The notes: a model not told the origin generated them from the letters alone. A stretch of DNA of 33,301 nt from Pseudomonadota bacterium (GCA_018242165.1 JAFECL010000013.1:1-33301); one strand, 5' to 3'; counted from the stretch's first letter, positions 9,188-17,125 are shown. Numbers and translations are program-made.

Positions 9188-11670
9188 AAGATCTTGCGCA
9201 GCTCGATCCCGATCACCCGCCCCAGCGGGTCGATCAGGTCGGGCTGGTAGGCCAGCGGCACCTGCCCGCTGGCGTCGGTGACCCGCTGACGCCGGTTCAG
9301 CAGGTTAGTCACCCCCAGCCCCAGCCGCGCGCCCTTCAGCACCGGCCATTCAGTGGCGGCGGGCAGTTGCCCCAGTTCGACAAAACCCCGCAGGTTAAGC
9401 TTCAGCACCGAGCCGAAGCGCAGCGTGCTGCCGCTGCCCGCCACGGTGGTCGGGCTGGCCCAGTTGCCGGTCAGCCGCAGGCCCACGCCCTTGTAGAAGG
9501 CTCCGCCCTCGCCTTCGATGCTATGCCGGGCCACGCCACCACCCGACAGGGCATCGCCGTTCAGCAGGTCAAGCTCGGTGCTGCCCGGGGCGAGCCGGGC
9601 GCGATCGACGAACTGCACGGTGTGATAGAGCGAGACATTCCAGCGCCCCGGATAACGCGGGCCGCGCGGCCCGCCCGGGCCACCCGGCGGGCCACCGCCA
9701 AAGCCACCCCCGGCGCGCTGGCCGCCGCCTGGCCGGGGCCCACCCCCGCCAAAACCGCCGCCCAAGCCGCCGCCGCCGAACATCCCGCGCCCGCCCGGAG
9801 GCAGCGGCTGGCCCAGGTTGCCGCCCAGGTTCAGCCCCCAGCGCAGCCGCGCCTCGTGCTGGCTGGCAAGGGTGACGGGGCGCTGATCGACCAGGCTGAT
9901 CGCCCCGCCGCTGCGTACCACCCGGCCCGGATAGGCCGCCTCGACCGCCGGGGTCAGCAACGGAAACGGGATCGTGACATTGCTCGACCGGTTATCAAAA
10001 TACTCGACCAAGAGATTGGAATTACTGAGAACTGGCAGTTGCCAATTGGCTGACAGCTTGACGTCGTGCTGCTGCTGGCGGGCCAACAGGGGATTGCCTC
10101 CCGACAGCACCGTCGCCAGCACGCTGCGCCCGGTGGCGAAATCGAACATCGGCACGTTGAAGGTGGTGACCTGCGGATTGCCCAGATCGCCCAGCCCCGG
10201 CGCGGCCTGATTGCCGATCCAGCTGGCCTGCAGGCCCAGCCTGGTGGTGACGTTCCAGGTCAGCCCGGCGCTCCAGTCGATCAGCCAGCCGAAGTCGGAC
10301 AGGCGGTCGGCGCCCAGGCTGGTCTGCGCGGTGATATCGCCCAGGGCCTCGCCGACATGCTCGCGCCGGCTGGTCAGCGGCAGGGCCAGGGTCATCCCCG
10401 CCGAGGCATCGCCGCGCCGCAGGTCGCTGGCCGGGGTCAGCCCCAGCGAATCGCGGGCCGCCAGCCCGGTCCAGGTAAAGCCCGCCTTCACCGTCAGGCT
10501 GGCCGGCCCGGCCGGCAGGCGGAACGGACGGCCGATCAGCGTTGCCAGCGCCGTGGCATTGTCGCTGGCCGCCCGGCTGCGGCGGATCGCGCCCGGCATG
10601 ACCGAAGGCAGCGGCGCGGTAACGCTCAGCCCGCCCGCCAGCGCCGCCGCCGTCAGCCCGCTGGTGTCGGCCGGCTGGAGCCGGTCGGTCAGGGTCACGG
10701 TATGGCCGGCATCCAGCGTCGCCGCCAGTTGCCAGCCGCCGATGAAGCTGTTCAGCGCCGCCCCGCCCTGTACGGTATCGGTGGTGGTCTGGCGGGTCAG
10801 CGGCCCGGGCAGGTAGCGCAGCGCCGCCGGCCCGGCGGGAGCCACCAGCAGCACCTGGTTCAGCCCGCCCTGCCCCAGGCTTTCGCCATGGCTGGCACTG
10901 GCATTCAGGGTCAGCGTGCCGCCCGCGCCCTTTTCGCCCAGCCCCCGGGTCCAGACCAGATTGCCCGACAGGTCGCGCGCCCGGGCCACCAGCGTGCGGT
11001 TGGCGGCCGGATCGGGATCACCGCCGACATGGCCCAGCGCCCCCGCCGGAAGGTTGGGCGCCGGTTCGGCCACGCCCCGGTCGGCCTCGGTCAGCGGCGA
11101 GGTATGATCGGCCCGCAGCGTCAGGTTGAAGCGCTGCGGCCCCTTGATGCGCAACTGCCCGCCGTGGGCCTGCAGGGTGCGGGTGCCGCCCGCGCCGGGA
11201 ACGCTGGCCTCCACCTCGCCATGGCGGCTGCGGAAATTGTCCTTGAGGATGAAGTTCACCACCCGCTGGTCGGGCGGATAGCCATAGCGCAGCGCCACTT
11301 CCTCGGGCAGCACCTCGACCTTGCGGATCGCTTCCGGCGGATAGTCGCGCAGTTCGCGGAACGAGGAAATCCTCAGGCCATTGACCAGGATCACCGGCAT
11401 CCCGCCGCCGCGCCCGCGCCCCGAATTGGTCTGCGGGGCAATCGCCGCCAGCAGGTCGGTGATGGTCGCCGCGCCGTAGGAGGCGATATCTTCCTCGTCG
11501 AGGGTGATGACCGGGGCCTGCGGCACCTCGACCTGCCCGGCGATCCGCCCGGGATGCGCGGTGACGACGATTTCCCCCCCGCGCGCCGGCGCCGCATCGT
11601 CGGCGCGGGCCGGGGCGGCGATTGCGCCTAACGGCAGGGCAAGCAAGGCAAGACGATTGCGGGGGGGCAT
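9184..11670 (-). CDS. TonB-dependent outer-membrane receptor
   Basis: 828 aa. A signal peptide (residues ~1-23, MPPRNRL... ending APARA) is followed by EIVVTA, a plausible TonB box, and a plug domain ([46 protein letters not shown]). The rest reads as alternating beta strands of a 22-strand barrel, ending in IELRKIF with a C-terminal Phe that suits BAM recognition. The plug lacks an obvious siderophore signature, so the ligand is unknown. An unusual glycine-rich stretch lies at about residues 625-672 (9655-9800). Start ATG 11670 is chosen because it puts the signal peptide at the N-terminus; the frame is open to 11775. Its stop overlaps that of the convergent acyltransferase. Confidence 0.9.
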
Positions 11671-11755
11671 GGCCGAACCCCGTGGCCAATCGCGGTGCAG
11701 CGGGCAAGGCAGGGCGGGTAACATTTTGTCGCTTGGGCATGACAATGCGGCGACA

Positions 11756-11785
11756 CTTTCTTTTTGCCCCGCCATGCCCTATGGC
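11756..11785 (+). promoter_or_regulatory. Candidate promoter for infA
   Basis: CTTTCT (11756-11761), 17 bp, then CTATGG (11779-11784) has the same layout as CTTTCC-N17-CTATAG in front of purC. It lies 45 bp upstream of the infA start, in the 158-bp gap shared with the divergent TonB receptor gene. An inverted repeat TGTCGC (11727-11732)/GCGACA (11750-11755) lies just before it. Confidence 0.3.
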
Positions 11786-11828
11786 GCCGCCCAACCCGAA
11801 ACCCTGGCAGATGGACCAAGCGGCGCCG

Positions 11829-12074
11829 ATGGCGAAAGAAGAACTGCTCGAAATGCGCGGCACGGTTGTGGAATTGCTTCCCAATGCGATGTTCCGCGTC
11901 CGGCTGGAAAACGATCACGAGATCCTTGGCCACACCGCAGGCAAGATGCGCAAGAACCGGATCCGCGTGCTCGTGGGCGACGAGGTGTTGGTCGAGCTGA
12001 CCCCCTACGACCTGACCAAGGGGCGCATCACCTACCGCTTCATGCCCGGTCGCGGCGGCCCGGGGCCGTCCTGA
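11829..12074 (+). CDS. infA: Translation initiation factor IF-1
   Basis: 81 aa. The sequence [43 protein letters not shown] and [10 protein letters not shown] is a near-ideal S1/OB-fold IF-1, which occupies the ribosomal A site during initiation. Most IF-1 proteins have 72 residues; this one adds about nine after ITYRF ([10 protein letters not shown]). ATG 11829 is chosen by homology to the usual MAKEE start; there is no good Shine-Dalgarno, and in-frame ATGs at 11781 and 11811 would add 16 or 6 residues. It heads the cluster infA-maf-RNase E/G-like-yacG. Confidence 0.97.
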
Positions 12075-12094
12075 GCCGGCAGGGCTGAACGCCC

Positions 12095-12676
12095 GTGCCC
12101 GCAGCGCTGATTCTTGCCTCCGCCAGCCCGCGCCGGCGCGAGCTGCTGGGCCGTCTGGGGCTTGAACCCACCCGGATCGCCGCGGCCGACATCGACGAGA
12201 GCCCGGCGCAGGGCGAAATCCCCACCATCTATGCCCGGCGGATGGCCCGCGAAAAGGCCTTGGCCGCGCGCCGGATGACCGGCAGTGACGGCTTCATCCT
12301 GGCCGGAGACGCCGTGGTGGCCTGCGGCCGGCGGATCCTGCCCAAAGCCGAGGATGAGGCCACCGCGCGCACCTGCCTCGAACTGCTGTCGGGCCGCCGC
12401 CACCGCGTGCTTTCGGCCGTGGCGCTGCTGGCCCCGGATGGCACGCTGCGCGAACGCCTGTCGGAAACCGTGGTGCGGTTCAAGCCGCTGTCGACGACGG
12501 AAATCGCCGCCTATCTCGCCAGCGGCGAATGGCACGGCAAGGCCGGTGGCTATGCCATCCAGGGCCGGGCCGAGGCGTTGATCGCGTGGATCGGCGGCAG
12601 CCATTCCGGGGTGATGGGCCTGCCGCTGTTCGAAACCCGCGCCCTGCTGATTGCGGCTGGCCTGCTCGATGGCTGA
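12095..12676 (+). CDS. maf: Nucleoside triphosphate pyrophosphatase, Maf family
   Basis: 193 aa, typical Maf length. The N-terminal SASPRRRELLGRLG motif, AREKA, LAGDAVV and the GKAGGYAIQG...IGGSHSGVMGLPLFET block are the family signatures; the Asp in AGDAVV binds metal. Maf proteins hydrolyse non-canonical or pyrimidine NTPs (dTTP/UTP) to NMP and pyrophosphate. The start is GTG 12095, 20 nt after infA. The gene overlaps the next start by 8 nt, so maf and the RNase-like gene are co-translated. Confidence 0.95.
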   Translation: MPAALILASASPRRRELLGRLGLEPTRIAAADIDESPAQGEIPTIYARRMAREKALAARRMTGSDGFILAGDAVVACGRRILPKAEDEATARTCLELLSGRRHRVLSAVALLAPDGTLRERLSETVVRFKPLSTTEIAAYLASGEWHGKAGGYAIQGRAEALIAWIGGSHSGVMGLPLFETRALLIAAGLLDG

Positions 12677-13631
12677 CTGGCTGGTCGAGGAGGGGGTCGG
12701 CGAGCACCGCGCGCTGCTGGTCGGGCAGGGCACGGTGCTGGCCGCCAAGGTCGCCTGGCCGGGGCGGGCGATGCCCGGGCTGGTCTGCGATGCCCGCCTA
12801 GCCCATCGCGCCGCCGGCGCGGTGCGCGGCACCGTGGTGCTGCCCCATGGCGAGGAGGCGCTGGTCGACCACCTGCCGCGCGAGGCGAGCGAGGGGGCGA
12901 CGATCCGCGTTGCCATAACCCGCGCCGCAATTGCCGAGCAGGGCCGGCTGAAGCGCGCCCAGGCCCGCCCCACCAGCGAGGCCTGCCGCCCCGCCCCCAG
13001 CCTGGCCGACAGCCTGGGTGCCCGGGTGGTGCGCCGGTTTGAATCGGGGCTGTGGGACGGGGTGTTCGATCTGGCCTGGACCGGGCTGTGCCCCTTTGCC
13101 GGCGGCCTGCTGACCATTACCCCGACCCCGGCGATGACCCTGATCGACATCGACGGCAATCTCGCCCCGGCGGCGCTGGCCATGGCAGCAGTGCCCGCGC
13201 TGGCCACGGCCCTGCGCTGGCTCGATCTGGGCGGGGCGATCGGGATCGACTTCCCGGGCCTGCCCGACAAGGCGGCGCGGCGGGCGGTGGACGCGGCGCT
13301 GGACGACGCGCTGGCCGGCTGGCCACACGAAAGCACGGCGATGAACGGCTTTGGCTTTGTCCAGCTGGTCGCCCGGCTCAGCCAGCCCTCGCTGCTCCAC
13401 CTCTGCGCGCTCGACCGGCCGGGGGCGGCAGCCCGCGCGCTGCTGCGGCAGGTCGAGGGGCTGGAGCCCGGCGGCGGGCCGCTGCTGCTTGCCGCGCACC
13501 CCATGGTGCTGGGGGCACTGCGCGGGGACTGGCTGGAGGAATTGCAGCGCCGCACCGGGCGCACGGTGCGCCAGCAGGCCGATCCGGCGCTGGCGCTCGA
13601 CGGCGGTTTCGCGCAAGGGCTGGCGGCATGA
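12669..13631 (+). CDS. Minimal RNase E/G-like ribonuclease
   Basis: 320 aa, against ~490 for RNase G and over 800 for RNase E. The catalytic metal-binding region is recognisable: LIDIDG (D160, equivalent to the Asp of RNase E 'TIDVN') and, after LRWLDLGGAIGIDFPGL, D194 (equivalent to the second catalytic Asp of 'IDFIDM'). The Asn two residues after the first Asp in RNase E is Asp here (D162). The N-terminal ~100 residues look like a shortened S1-like barrel ending in TRAAIAEQGRLKRAQARP. The CPxC Zn-link that builds the RNase E dimer is absent, so tetramer assembly is doubtful. The position between maf and yacG is the usual place for this gene. Activity is inferred, not certain. Confidence 0.8.
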   Translation: MADWLVEEGVGEHRALLVGQGTVLAAKVAWPGRAMPGLVCDARLAHRAAGAVRGTVVLPHGEEALVDHLPREASEGATIRVAITRAAIAEQGRLKRAQARPTSEACRPAPSLADSLGARVVRRFESGLWDGVFDLAWTGLCPFAGGLLTITPTPAMTLIDIDGNLAPAALAMAAVPALATALRWLDLGGAIGIDFPGLPDKAARRAVDAALDDALAGWPHESTAMNGFGFVQLVARLSQPSLLHLCALDRPGAAARALLRQVEGLEPGGGPLLLAAHPMVLGALRGDWLEELQRRTGRTVRQQADPALALDGGFAQGLAA

Positions 13632-13795
13632 GCATCACCCGCAAATGTCCGGTCTGCGGCAAGCCGCGCCACGCCGAGCACACCCCGTTCTGTTCGCCGC
13701 GCTGCCGCGACCGCGACCTGCTGCAGTGGCTGGAAGAGGGCTATCGCCTGCCCGGCCCGCCGGCCACACCACCGCCCGGCGAGGATGAGGGCTAG
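13628..13795 (+). CDS. yacG: DNA gyrase inhibitor YacG (zinc-binding)
   Basis: 55 aa. Zinc ligands are C7, C10, C22 and C26 in CPVCGK and FCSPRCRDRDLLQWLEEGYRLP, the YacG signature; E. coli YacG binds GyrB and blocks gyrase. The C-terminal tail is Pro-rich and acidic. The start overlaps the preceding stop as ATGA, so it is coupled to the RNase E/G-like gene. Confidence 0.95.
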   Translation: MSITRKCPVCGKPRHAEHTPFCSPRCRDRDLLQWLEEGYRLPGPPATPPPGEDEG

Positions 13796-13824
13796 CCCGC
13801 TCCCCGCTCCGCCCACATTTCGCC

Positions 13825-13856
13825 CTTGCCAAGCGCGACGCCCTTCGCCATAGGGC
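13825..13856 (+). promoter_or_regulatory. Candidate promoter for tRNA-Phe
   Basis: CTTGCC (13825-13830), 18 bp, CATAGGGC (13849-13856), about 58 bp before the tRNA. The same CTTGCC-N18-CATAGGGC arrangement occurs before purS (32771-32802), which makes chance less likely. The 118 bp between yacG and the tRNA hold no ORF. Confidence 0.4.
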
Positions 13857-13913
13857 CGCTTCCAATGGCTGGCCTGCCCCACCGTACCAACCGGGGCGCG
13901 GCCTGCAGGCGAT

Positions 13914-13989
13914 GCCCGGGTAGCTCAGTTGGTAGAGCACGTGACTGAAAATCACGGTGTCGGTGGTTCGATCCCGCCCCCGGGCACCA
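13914..13989 (+). tRNA. tRNA-Phe (anticodon GAA)
   Basis: 76 nt with encoded CCA (13987-13989). The acceptor stem is GCCCGGG (13914-13920) with CCCGGGC (13979-13985), discriminator A13986. The D arm contains AGCTCAGTTGGTAGAGC; the anticodon stem-loop CGTGA-CTGAAAA-TCACG places anticodon GAA at 13947-13949; the T arm is GGTGG-TTCGATC-CCGCC with one G-U pair. All arms fold cleanly. Positions 13952-13989 are also antisense to the end of the FAD oxidoreductase gene. Confidence 0.98.
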
Positions 13990-14968
13990 TCCCTTCCATC
14001 ACCGGTTGACCGCGCGCGAGATTGTCGCCGCGGGTCTGCATCCGCCGGGCCAGCGCCCGCCCCGACAGCCAGGCCAGTTCCACCCGCGGGCCCAGCAGCC
14101 AGTCACCGCAGGCGCCAAGCCCCAGCACCGGGTTCCACAGCGCCGTGGCCGCGGCCCCGGCCGACATGGCATAGCGCCAGCGATGCGCGGCAAGGTAGGT
14201 CGGTTCGGGCAGCTGGCTGCTCCCGGCCAGCGCGGCCAGCTCGGCCAACAACAGCCGCGCCACCTGCTCGGGCTCGACCTCGATCCGCGCCGCCGACCAG
14301 CTGCCGCCGGCTTGCAGCACCCAGGTTTCCGCCCCCTCGCGCCCCGGCTTGGCGCCGTTGCGCGCCGCCCAGGCCAAGGCGCCATGATCACGCACCACAT
14401 CGCTGGCCACCGGCAAGGGCGCGGCAAAGGCGGCCAGCACCGTCCAGCACGGCTGCGAACGCGCCGCGATGGCCCGCCCGGCCATGGCGAGATCGTGGGC
14501 GCCGAGGAAGGCCAACGCCTGCTCCGCCGGCACCGCCACCACCGCCGCATCGAACGGCCCGTGGCACGCGCCATCGGCCAGCCGGACCTGCCAGCCGCCG
14601 CCCACCCGCACCAGCCCCATCACATGATGGGCAAAGCGCACCCCCAGCCGTGCCGCCAGCTGGGCCAGCGGGGCATTCATCGCCGGGGTGCCGACCCAGG
14701 CATCCTCGCCCGCCAGCGTCCAGGGCGCAACCAGACCCTCGCCCTGCCAGCGGCGCACCTGGGCCAGGAAGGCGGGATCGCGCGCGGTGAAATACTGGGC
14801 GCCATGGTCGAACGACAGCCGGCCCGCCGGCGTTTCGACCCGGCGGGTCGACATCCGCCCGCCCGGGCCACGCCCCTTGTCGAACATGGTCACGGCGCAG
14901 CCGCGGTCGGCCAGCGCCTCGGCGCAGGCCAGCCCTGCCATTCCCGCCCCGATCACCACTACCCGCAT
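13952..14968 (-). CDS. FAD-dependent oxidoreductase (renalase/amine-oxidase-like)
   Basis: 338 aa. The N-terminal dinucleotide-binding motif (VVVIGAGMAGLACAEAL), the acidic end of strand 2 (FDKGRGPGGRMSTRR) and DHGAQYFTARD match the renalase-like branch of the flavin amine-oxidase superfamily. The C-terminal ACGDWLLGPRVELAWLSG is the second FAD-contact motif. The substrate is unknown. It follows folE by 11 nt on the same strand. The C-terminus is odd: the frame runs through the tRNA-Phe gene in antisense and ends GGGIEPPTP, so the last ~12 residues are dictated by the tRNA. Confidence 0.9.
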   Translation of the reverse strand: MRVVVIGAGMAGLACAEALADRGCAVTMFDKGRGPGGRMSTRRVETPAGRLSFDHGAQYFTARDPAFLAQVRRWQGEGLVAPWTLAGEDAWVGTPAMNAPLAQLAARLGVRFAHHVMGLVRVGGGWQVRLADGACHGPFDAAVVAVPAEQALAFLGAHDLAMAGRAIAARSQPCWTVLAAFAAPLPVASDVVRDHGALAWAARNGAKPGREGAETWVLQAGGSWSAARIEVEPEQVARLLLAELAALAGSSQLPEPTYLAAHRWRYAMSAGAAATALWNPVLGLGACGDWLLGPRVELAWLSGRALARRMQTRGDNLARGQPVMEGMVPGGGIEPPTP

Positions 14969-14979
14969 GAAAGTTCTGC

Positions 14980-15615
14980 TCAGTAGCCCATCAGCGCCAG
15001 CAATTCGGAACGGCTGCTGCGGTCTTCAAGGAAGCAGCCCATCATCCGGCTGGTGACCATGCCGACCCCGGGGGTGCAGACCCCGCGCCCGGTCATGCAG
15101 CCGTGCTGCGCCTCGATCACCACCCCCACGCCCAGCGGCTGGAGATTGTCCCAGATGCATTGCGCCACTTCGGCGGTAAGCCGCTCCTGAATCTGCAGGC
15201 GCCGGGCATAGCCGTGCAGCACCCGGGCCAGTTTCGAGATCCCCACCACCCGGTTGCGCGGCAGGTAGGCGATCGAGGCCTTGCCGGTGATCGGGGCCAG
15301 ATGGTGCTCACAATGGCTGTGGAACGGGATGTCCTTCAGCAGCACGATCTCGTTGTAGCCGGCAACTTCCGAGAAGGTGCGGGCCAGATGCTCGCCCGGC
15401 TCCTCGTCATAGCCCCGGCAATATTCCCGCCAGGCCCGCGCCACCCGCGCCGGCGTATCCAGCAGCCCCTCGCGCGCTGGATCGTCGCCGGCCCAGCGCA
15501 GCAGCACCCGCACCGCTTCCTCGACCTCGCCGGGCACGGCGGGCTTGCCGCCGGGCAGCTGCTCCAGCGCATGATCATGATCGTGGCTGGCAAGGTCGGT
15601 GGTGTAGTAATTCAT
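14980..15615 (-). CDS. folE: GTP cyclohydrolase I
   Basis: 211 aa, usual size. Zinc-site residues are C102 and H105 in SHCEHHLAP and C173 in HGCMTGRGV; the 71-residue spacing between the cysteines equals that in E. coli (C110/C181). VVGISKLARVLHGYARRLQIQE is the other family signature. It converts GTP to 7,8-dihydroneopterin triphosphate, the first step to folate and pterin cofactors. ATG 15615 is chosen because the family-like sequence begins there, although the frame continues upstream. The N-terminus is His/Asp-rich (SHDHDHALEQ). It is divergent from the LOV-HTH gene (138-bp gap). Confidence 0.97.
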   Translation of the reverse strand: MNYYTTDLASHDHDHALEQLPGGKPAVPGEVEEAVRVLLRWAGDDPAREGLLDTPARVARAWREYCRGYDEEPGEHLARTFSEVAGYNEIVLLKDIPFHSHCEHHLAPITGKASIAYLPRNRVVGISKLARVLHGYARRLQIQERLTAEVAQCIWDNLQPLGVGVVIEAQHGCMTGRGVCTPGVGMVTSRMMGCFLEDRSSRSELLALMGY

Positions 15616-15753
15616 CGGCGGGCTCCCGGCCGGGGGCGGACCGTGGCACCACCCCGTTGCAAAAACGCTCTTGCCGGGGCGACGGCTTTGCGGGCAACAT
15701 GGCCAAAAGGTCAGGCCCGGCGGGCCGGGGCCATCAGCAAGGAGCATGGCCCG

Positions 15754-16335
15754 GTGCCCGTTTCGGAAATGATTGCCGGCAGCGCAGTGGCCGCGGTGAT
15801 CAGCAACCCCCGCCTGCCCGACAATCCGATTATCGAATGCAACGACGCCTTCGTGGCGCTGACCGGCTATACCCGCGACGAAATCGTCGGCCGCAATTGC
15901 CGCTTCCTGACGGGCGAAGACACCGAACCCTGGCTGATCGAAGCGCTGCGCGAAGGCATTCGCGAGGCCCGGCCGGTGATGGTCGAAATCCTCAACTACA
16001 AGAAAAACGGCCAGCCCTTTCGCAACGCGGTGCTGGTTGCGCCGATCTTCGATGCCAGCGGAGCGCTGGAATACTTCCTCGGCTCGCAGATGGAGATCGT
16101 CGACACCGGGGCGGGCGGGCGCCCTGCCGCCGCGCGCGCGCTGATCGAGGGGCTGACACCCCGCCAGCGGACCGTGCTGATCGCCATGGCCAAGGGCAAG
16201 CTCAACAAGCAGATCGCCTACGACATGGGGCTGGCCGAACGCACGGTGAAGATGCACCGTTCGGCGCTGCTGCAGGCGCTGGGGGTGCGCACCACCGCCG
16301 AGGCGGTGCGGCTGGCGATCGAAGCGGGCTACTGA
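15754..16335 (+). CDS. LOV-HTH blue-light transcription factor (EL222-like)
   Basis: 193 aa. Residues ~5-115 form a PAS/LOV domain with the flavin-adduct motif GRNCRFLTG, reactive cysteine C49, and the flavin-contacting ILNYKKNGQPFRNAVLVAP and YFLGSQMEI (the conserved Asn and Gln). Residues ~130-193 are a LuxR/GerE helix-turn-helix (LTPRQRTVLIAMAKGKLNKQIAYDMGLAERTVKMHRSALLQAL). The layout and many residues match EL222 of Erythrobacter litoralis, in which blue light forms a Cys-FMN adduct, frees the HTH and allows dimeric DNA binding. Start GTG 15754 has AAGGAG at 15739-15744; the ATG at 15746 is out of frame. It lacks the longer N-terminal extension of EL222. Confidence 0.93.
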   Translation: MPVSEMIAGSAVAAVISNPRLPDNPIIECNDAFVALTGYTRDEIVGRNCRFLTGEDTEPWLIEALREGIREARPVMVEILNYKKNGQPFRNAVLVAPIFDASGALEYFLGSQMEIVDTGAGGRPAAARALIEGLTPRQRTVLIAMAKGKLNKQIAYDMGLAERTVKMHRSALLQALGVRTTAEAVRLAIEAGY

Positions 16336-16414
16336 CACAGCCCGCCATCCGGCGGATTACCTGGTTATCGCCACATTGGCGACGAATAGACGGCCGATCT
16401 GACACCAATTCCGC

Positions 16415-16469
16415 TTCACTAAGGTGAATCCCTGAAGGTAAGTTCCCTTGTACGGGTCGGGTAACTTAC
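16415..16469 (+). promoter_or_regulatory. Inverted repeats upstream of the LuxR pseudo-receiver gene (candidate operators)
   Basis: Two dyads lie in the 153-bp gap before 16489: TTCAC-TAAG-GTGAA (16415-16428) and GTAAGTT (16438-16444) with AACTTAC (16463-16469). Their AT content contrasts with the GC-rich surroundings. Either could be a site for the LOV-HTH protein encoded just upstream or for the downstream LuxR protein itself; no match to a known site was established. Confidence 0.35.
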
Positions 16470-16488
16470 TACCGGGGCGTTGCGGACC

Positions 16489-17091
16489 ATGAACAATTCC
16501 ATGCAGATCTGGGTGCTGAACAGCTCCAGCAAAGGCCGGGCCGGGGTCAACTTCGCGCTTGCGCAGCTGGGGCTTCATGCCGACCTGTTCGAGGATTTTG
16601 CCGAGCTGCCGCTCGAGCTCAACGAACCGACCCTGCTGCTGATCGAGGAGCGGCTGGCGCTGTCGAGCGCCTTCGTTGCTTACCTGGGATCACTTAACGA
16701 GGTACCCGGCTACATCGTCCTGTCGGAAGAGCCGAACTGGCAATCGGCGGTATCGGCGATGCGCGCCAACGCGCTCGATTACCTGCCCTGGCCCTGCCCG
16801 CGCCAGACCCTGGCCGAGGCGATTGCCCAGGCCGGCGCTGACAGCCGCGTCTCGGTCCACCAGCGCCAGCGCCGCGACGTGGCCCGCCAGCGGGTCGAAC
16901 GGCTGTCGAAGCGCGAGCGCGAGGTGCTTTCGGGCGTGACCCGGGGCATGACCAACAAGGATATCGCGGCAGTGCTGGGGATCAGCCACCGCACCGTCGA
17001 CGTGCACCGGGCCAACCTGATCCACAAGCTGATGGTCCACAACACGCCCGAGGCGATCAAGGTCGCCATCGACGCGGGGATGCCGCTGTAA
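16489..17091 (+). CDS. LuxR/FixJ-type transcriptional regulator with degenerate receiver domain
   Basis: About 200 aa with the FixJ layout: an N-terminal receiver-like domain (~1-120) and a C-terminal LuxR HTH (VERLSKREREVLSGVTRGMTNKDIAAVLGISHRTVDVHRANLIHKL, ~140-200). The receiver lacks every phosphorylation residue: the first strand ends in NSSS where the acidic pair should be, the phospho-acceptor region reads LLLIEERL with E53/E54 for Asp, and the conserved Lys after strand 5 is replaced (DYLPWPCP). It is therefore a pseudo-receiver, either constitutively acting or controlled by a non-phosphate signal. Start ATG 16489; ATG 16501 is an alternative. It lies 153 bp after the LOV-HTH gene and converges on the hybrid kinase gene. 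Confidence 0.88.
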   Translation: MNNSMQIWVLNSSSKGRAGVNFALAQLGLHADLFEDFAELPLELNEPTLLLIEERLALSSAFVAYLGSLNEVPGYIVLSEEPNWQSAVSAMRANALDYLPWPCPRQTLAEAIAQAGADSRVSVHQRQRRDVARQRVERLSKREREVLSGVTRGMTNKDIAAVLGISHRTVDVHRANLIHKLMVHNTPEAIKVAIDAGMPL

Positions 17092-17125
17092 GGGCGGCCC
17101 AGGCCTGATAACAAAGTCCCTCGGT

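Noticed and set aside
8014-10053. Long plus-strand ORF across the end of the acyltransferase gene and into the TonB receptor gene
   Set aside because: Shifted frame of two well-supported genes; no motif.
10066-11631. 521-codon plus-strand ORF antisense to the TonB receptor
   Set aside because: Low-complexity antisense translation; the minus strand has a signal peptide and plug motifs.
15700-15713. TGGCC-AAAA-GGTCA before the LOV-HTH gene as an EL222-type binding site
   Set aside because: It does not fit the direct-repeat RGNCY-WW-RGNCY form I recall for EL222; it is only an imperfect inverted repeat.
15616-16338. Upstream extension of the folE frame to 16338
   Set aside because: It is antisense to the LOV-HTH gene and adds over 240 residues not found in GTP cyclohydrolase I.
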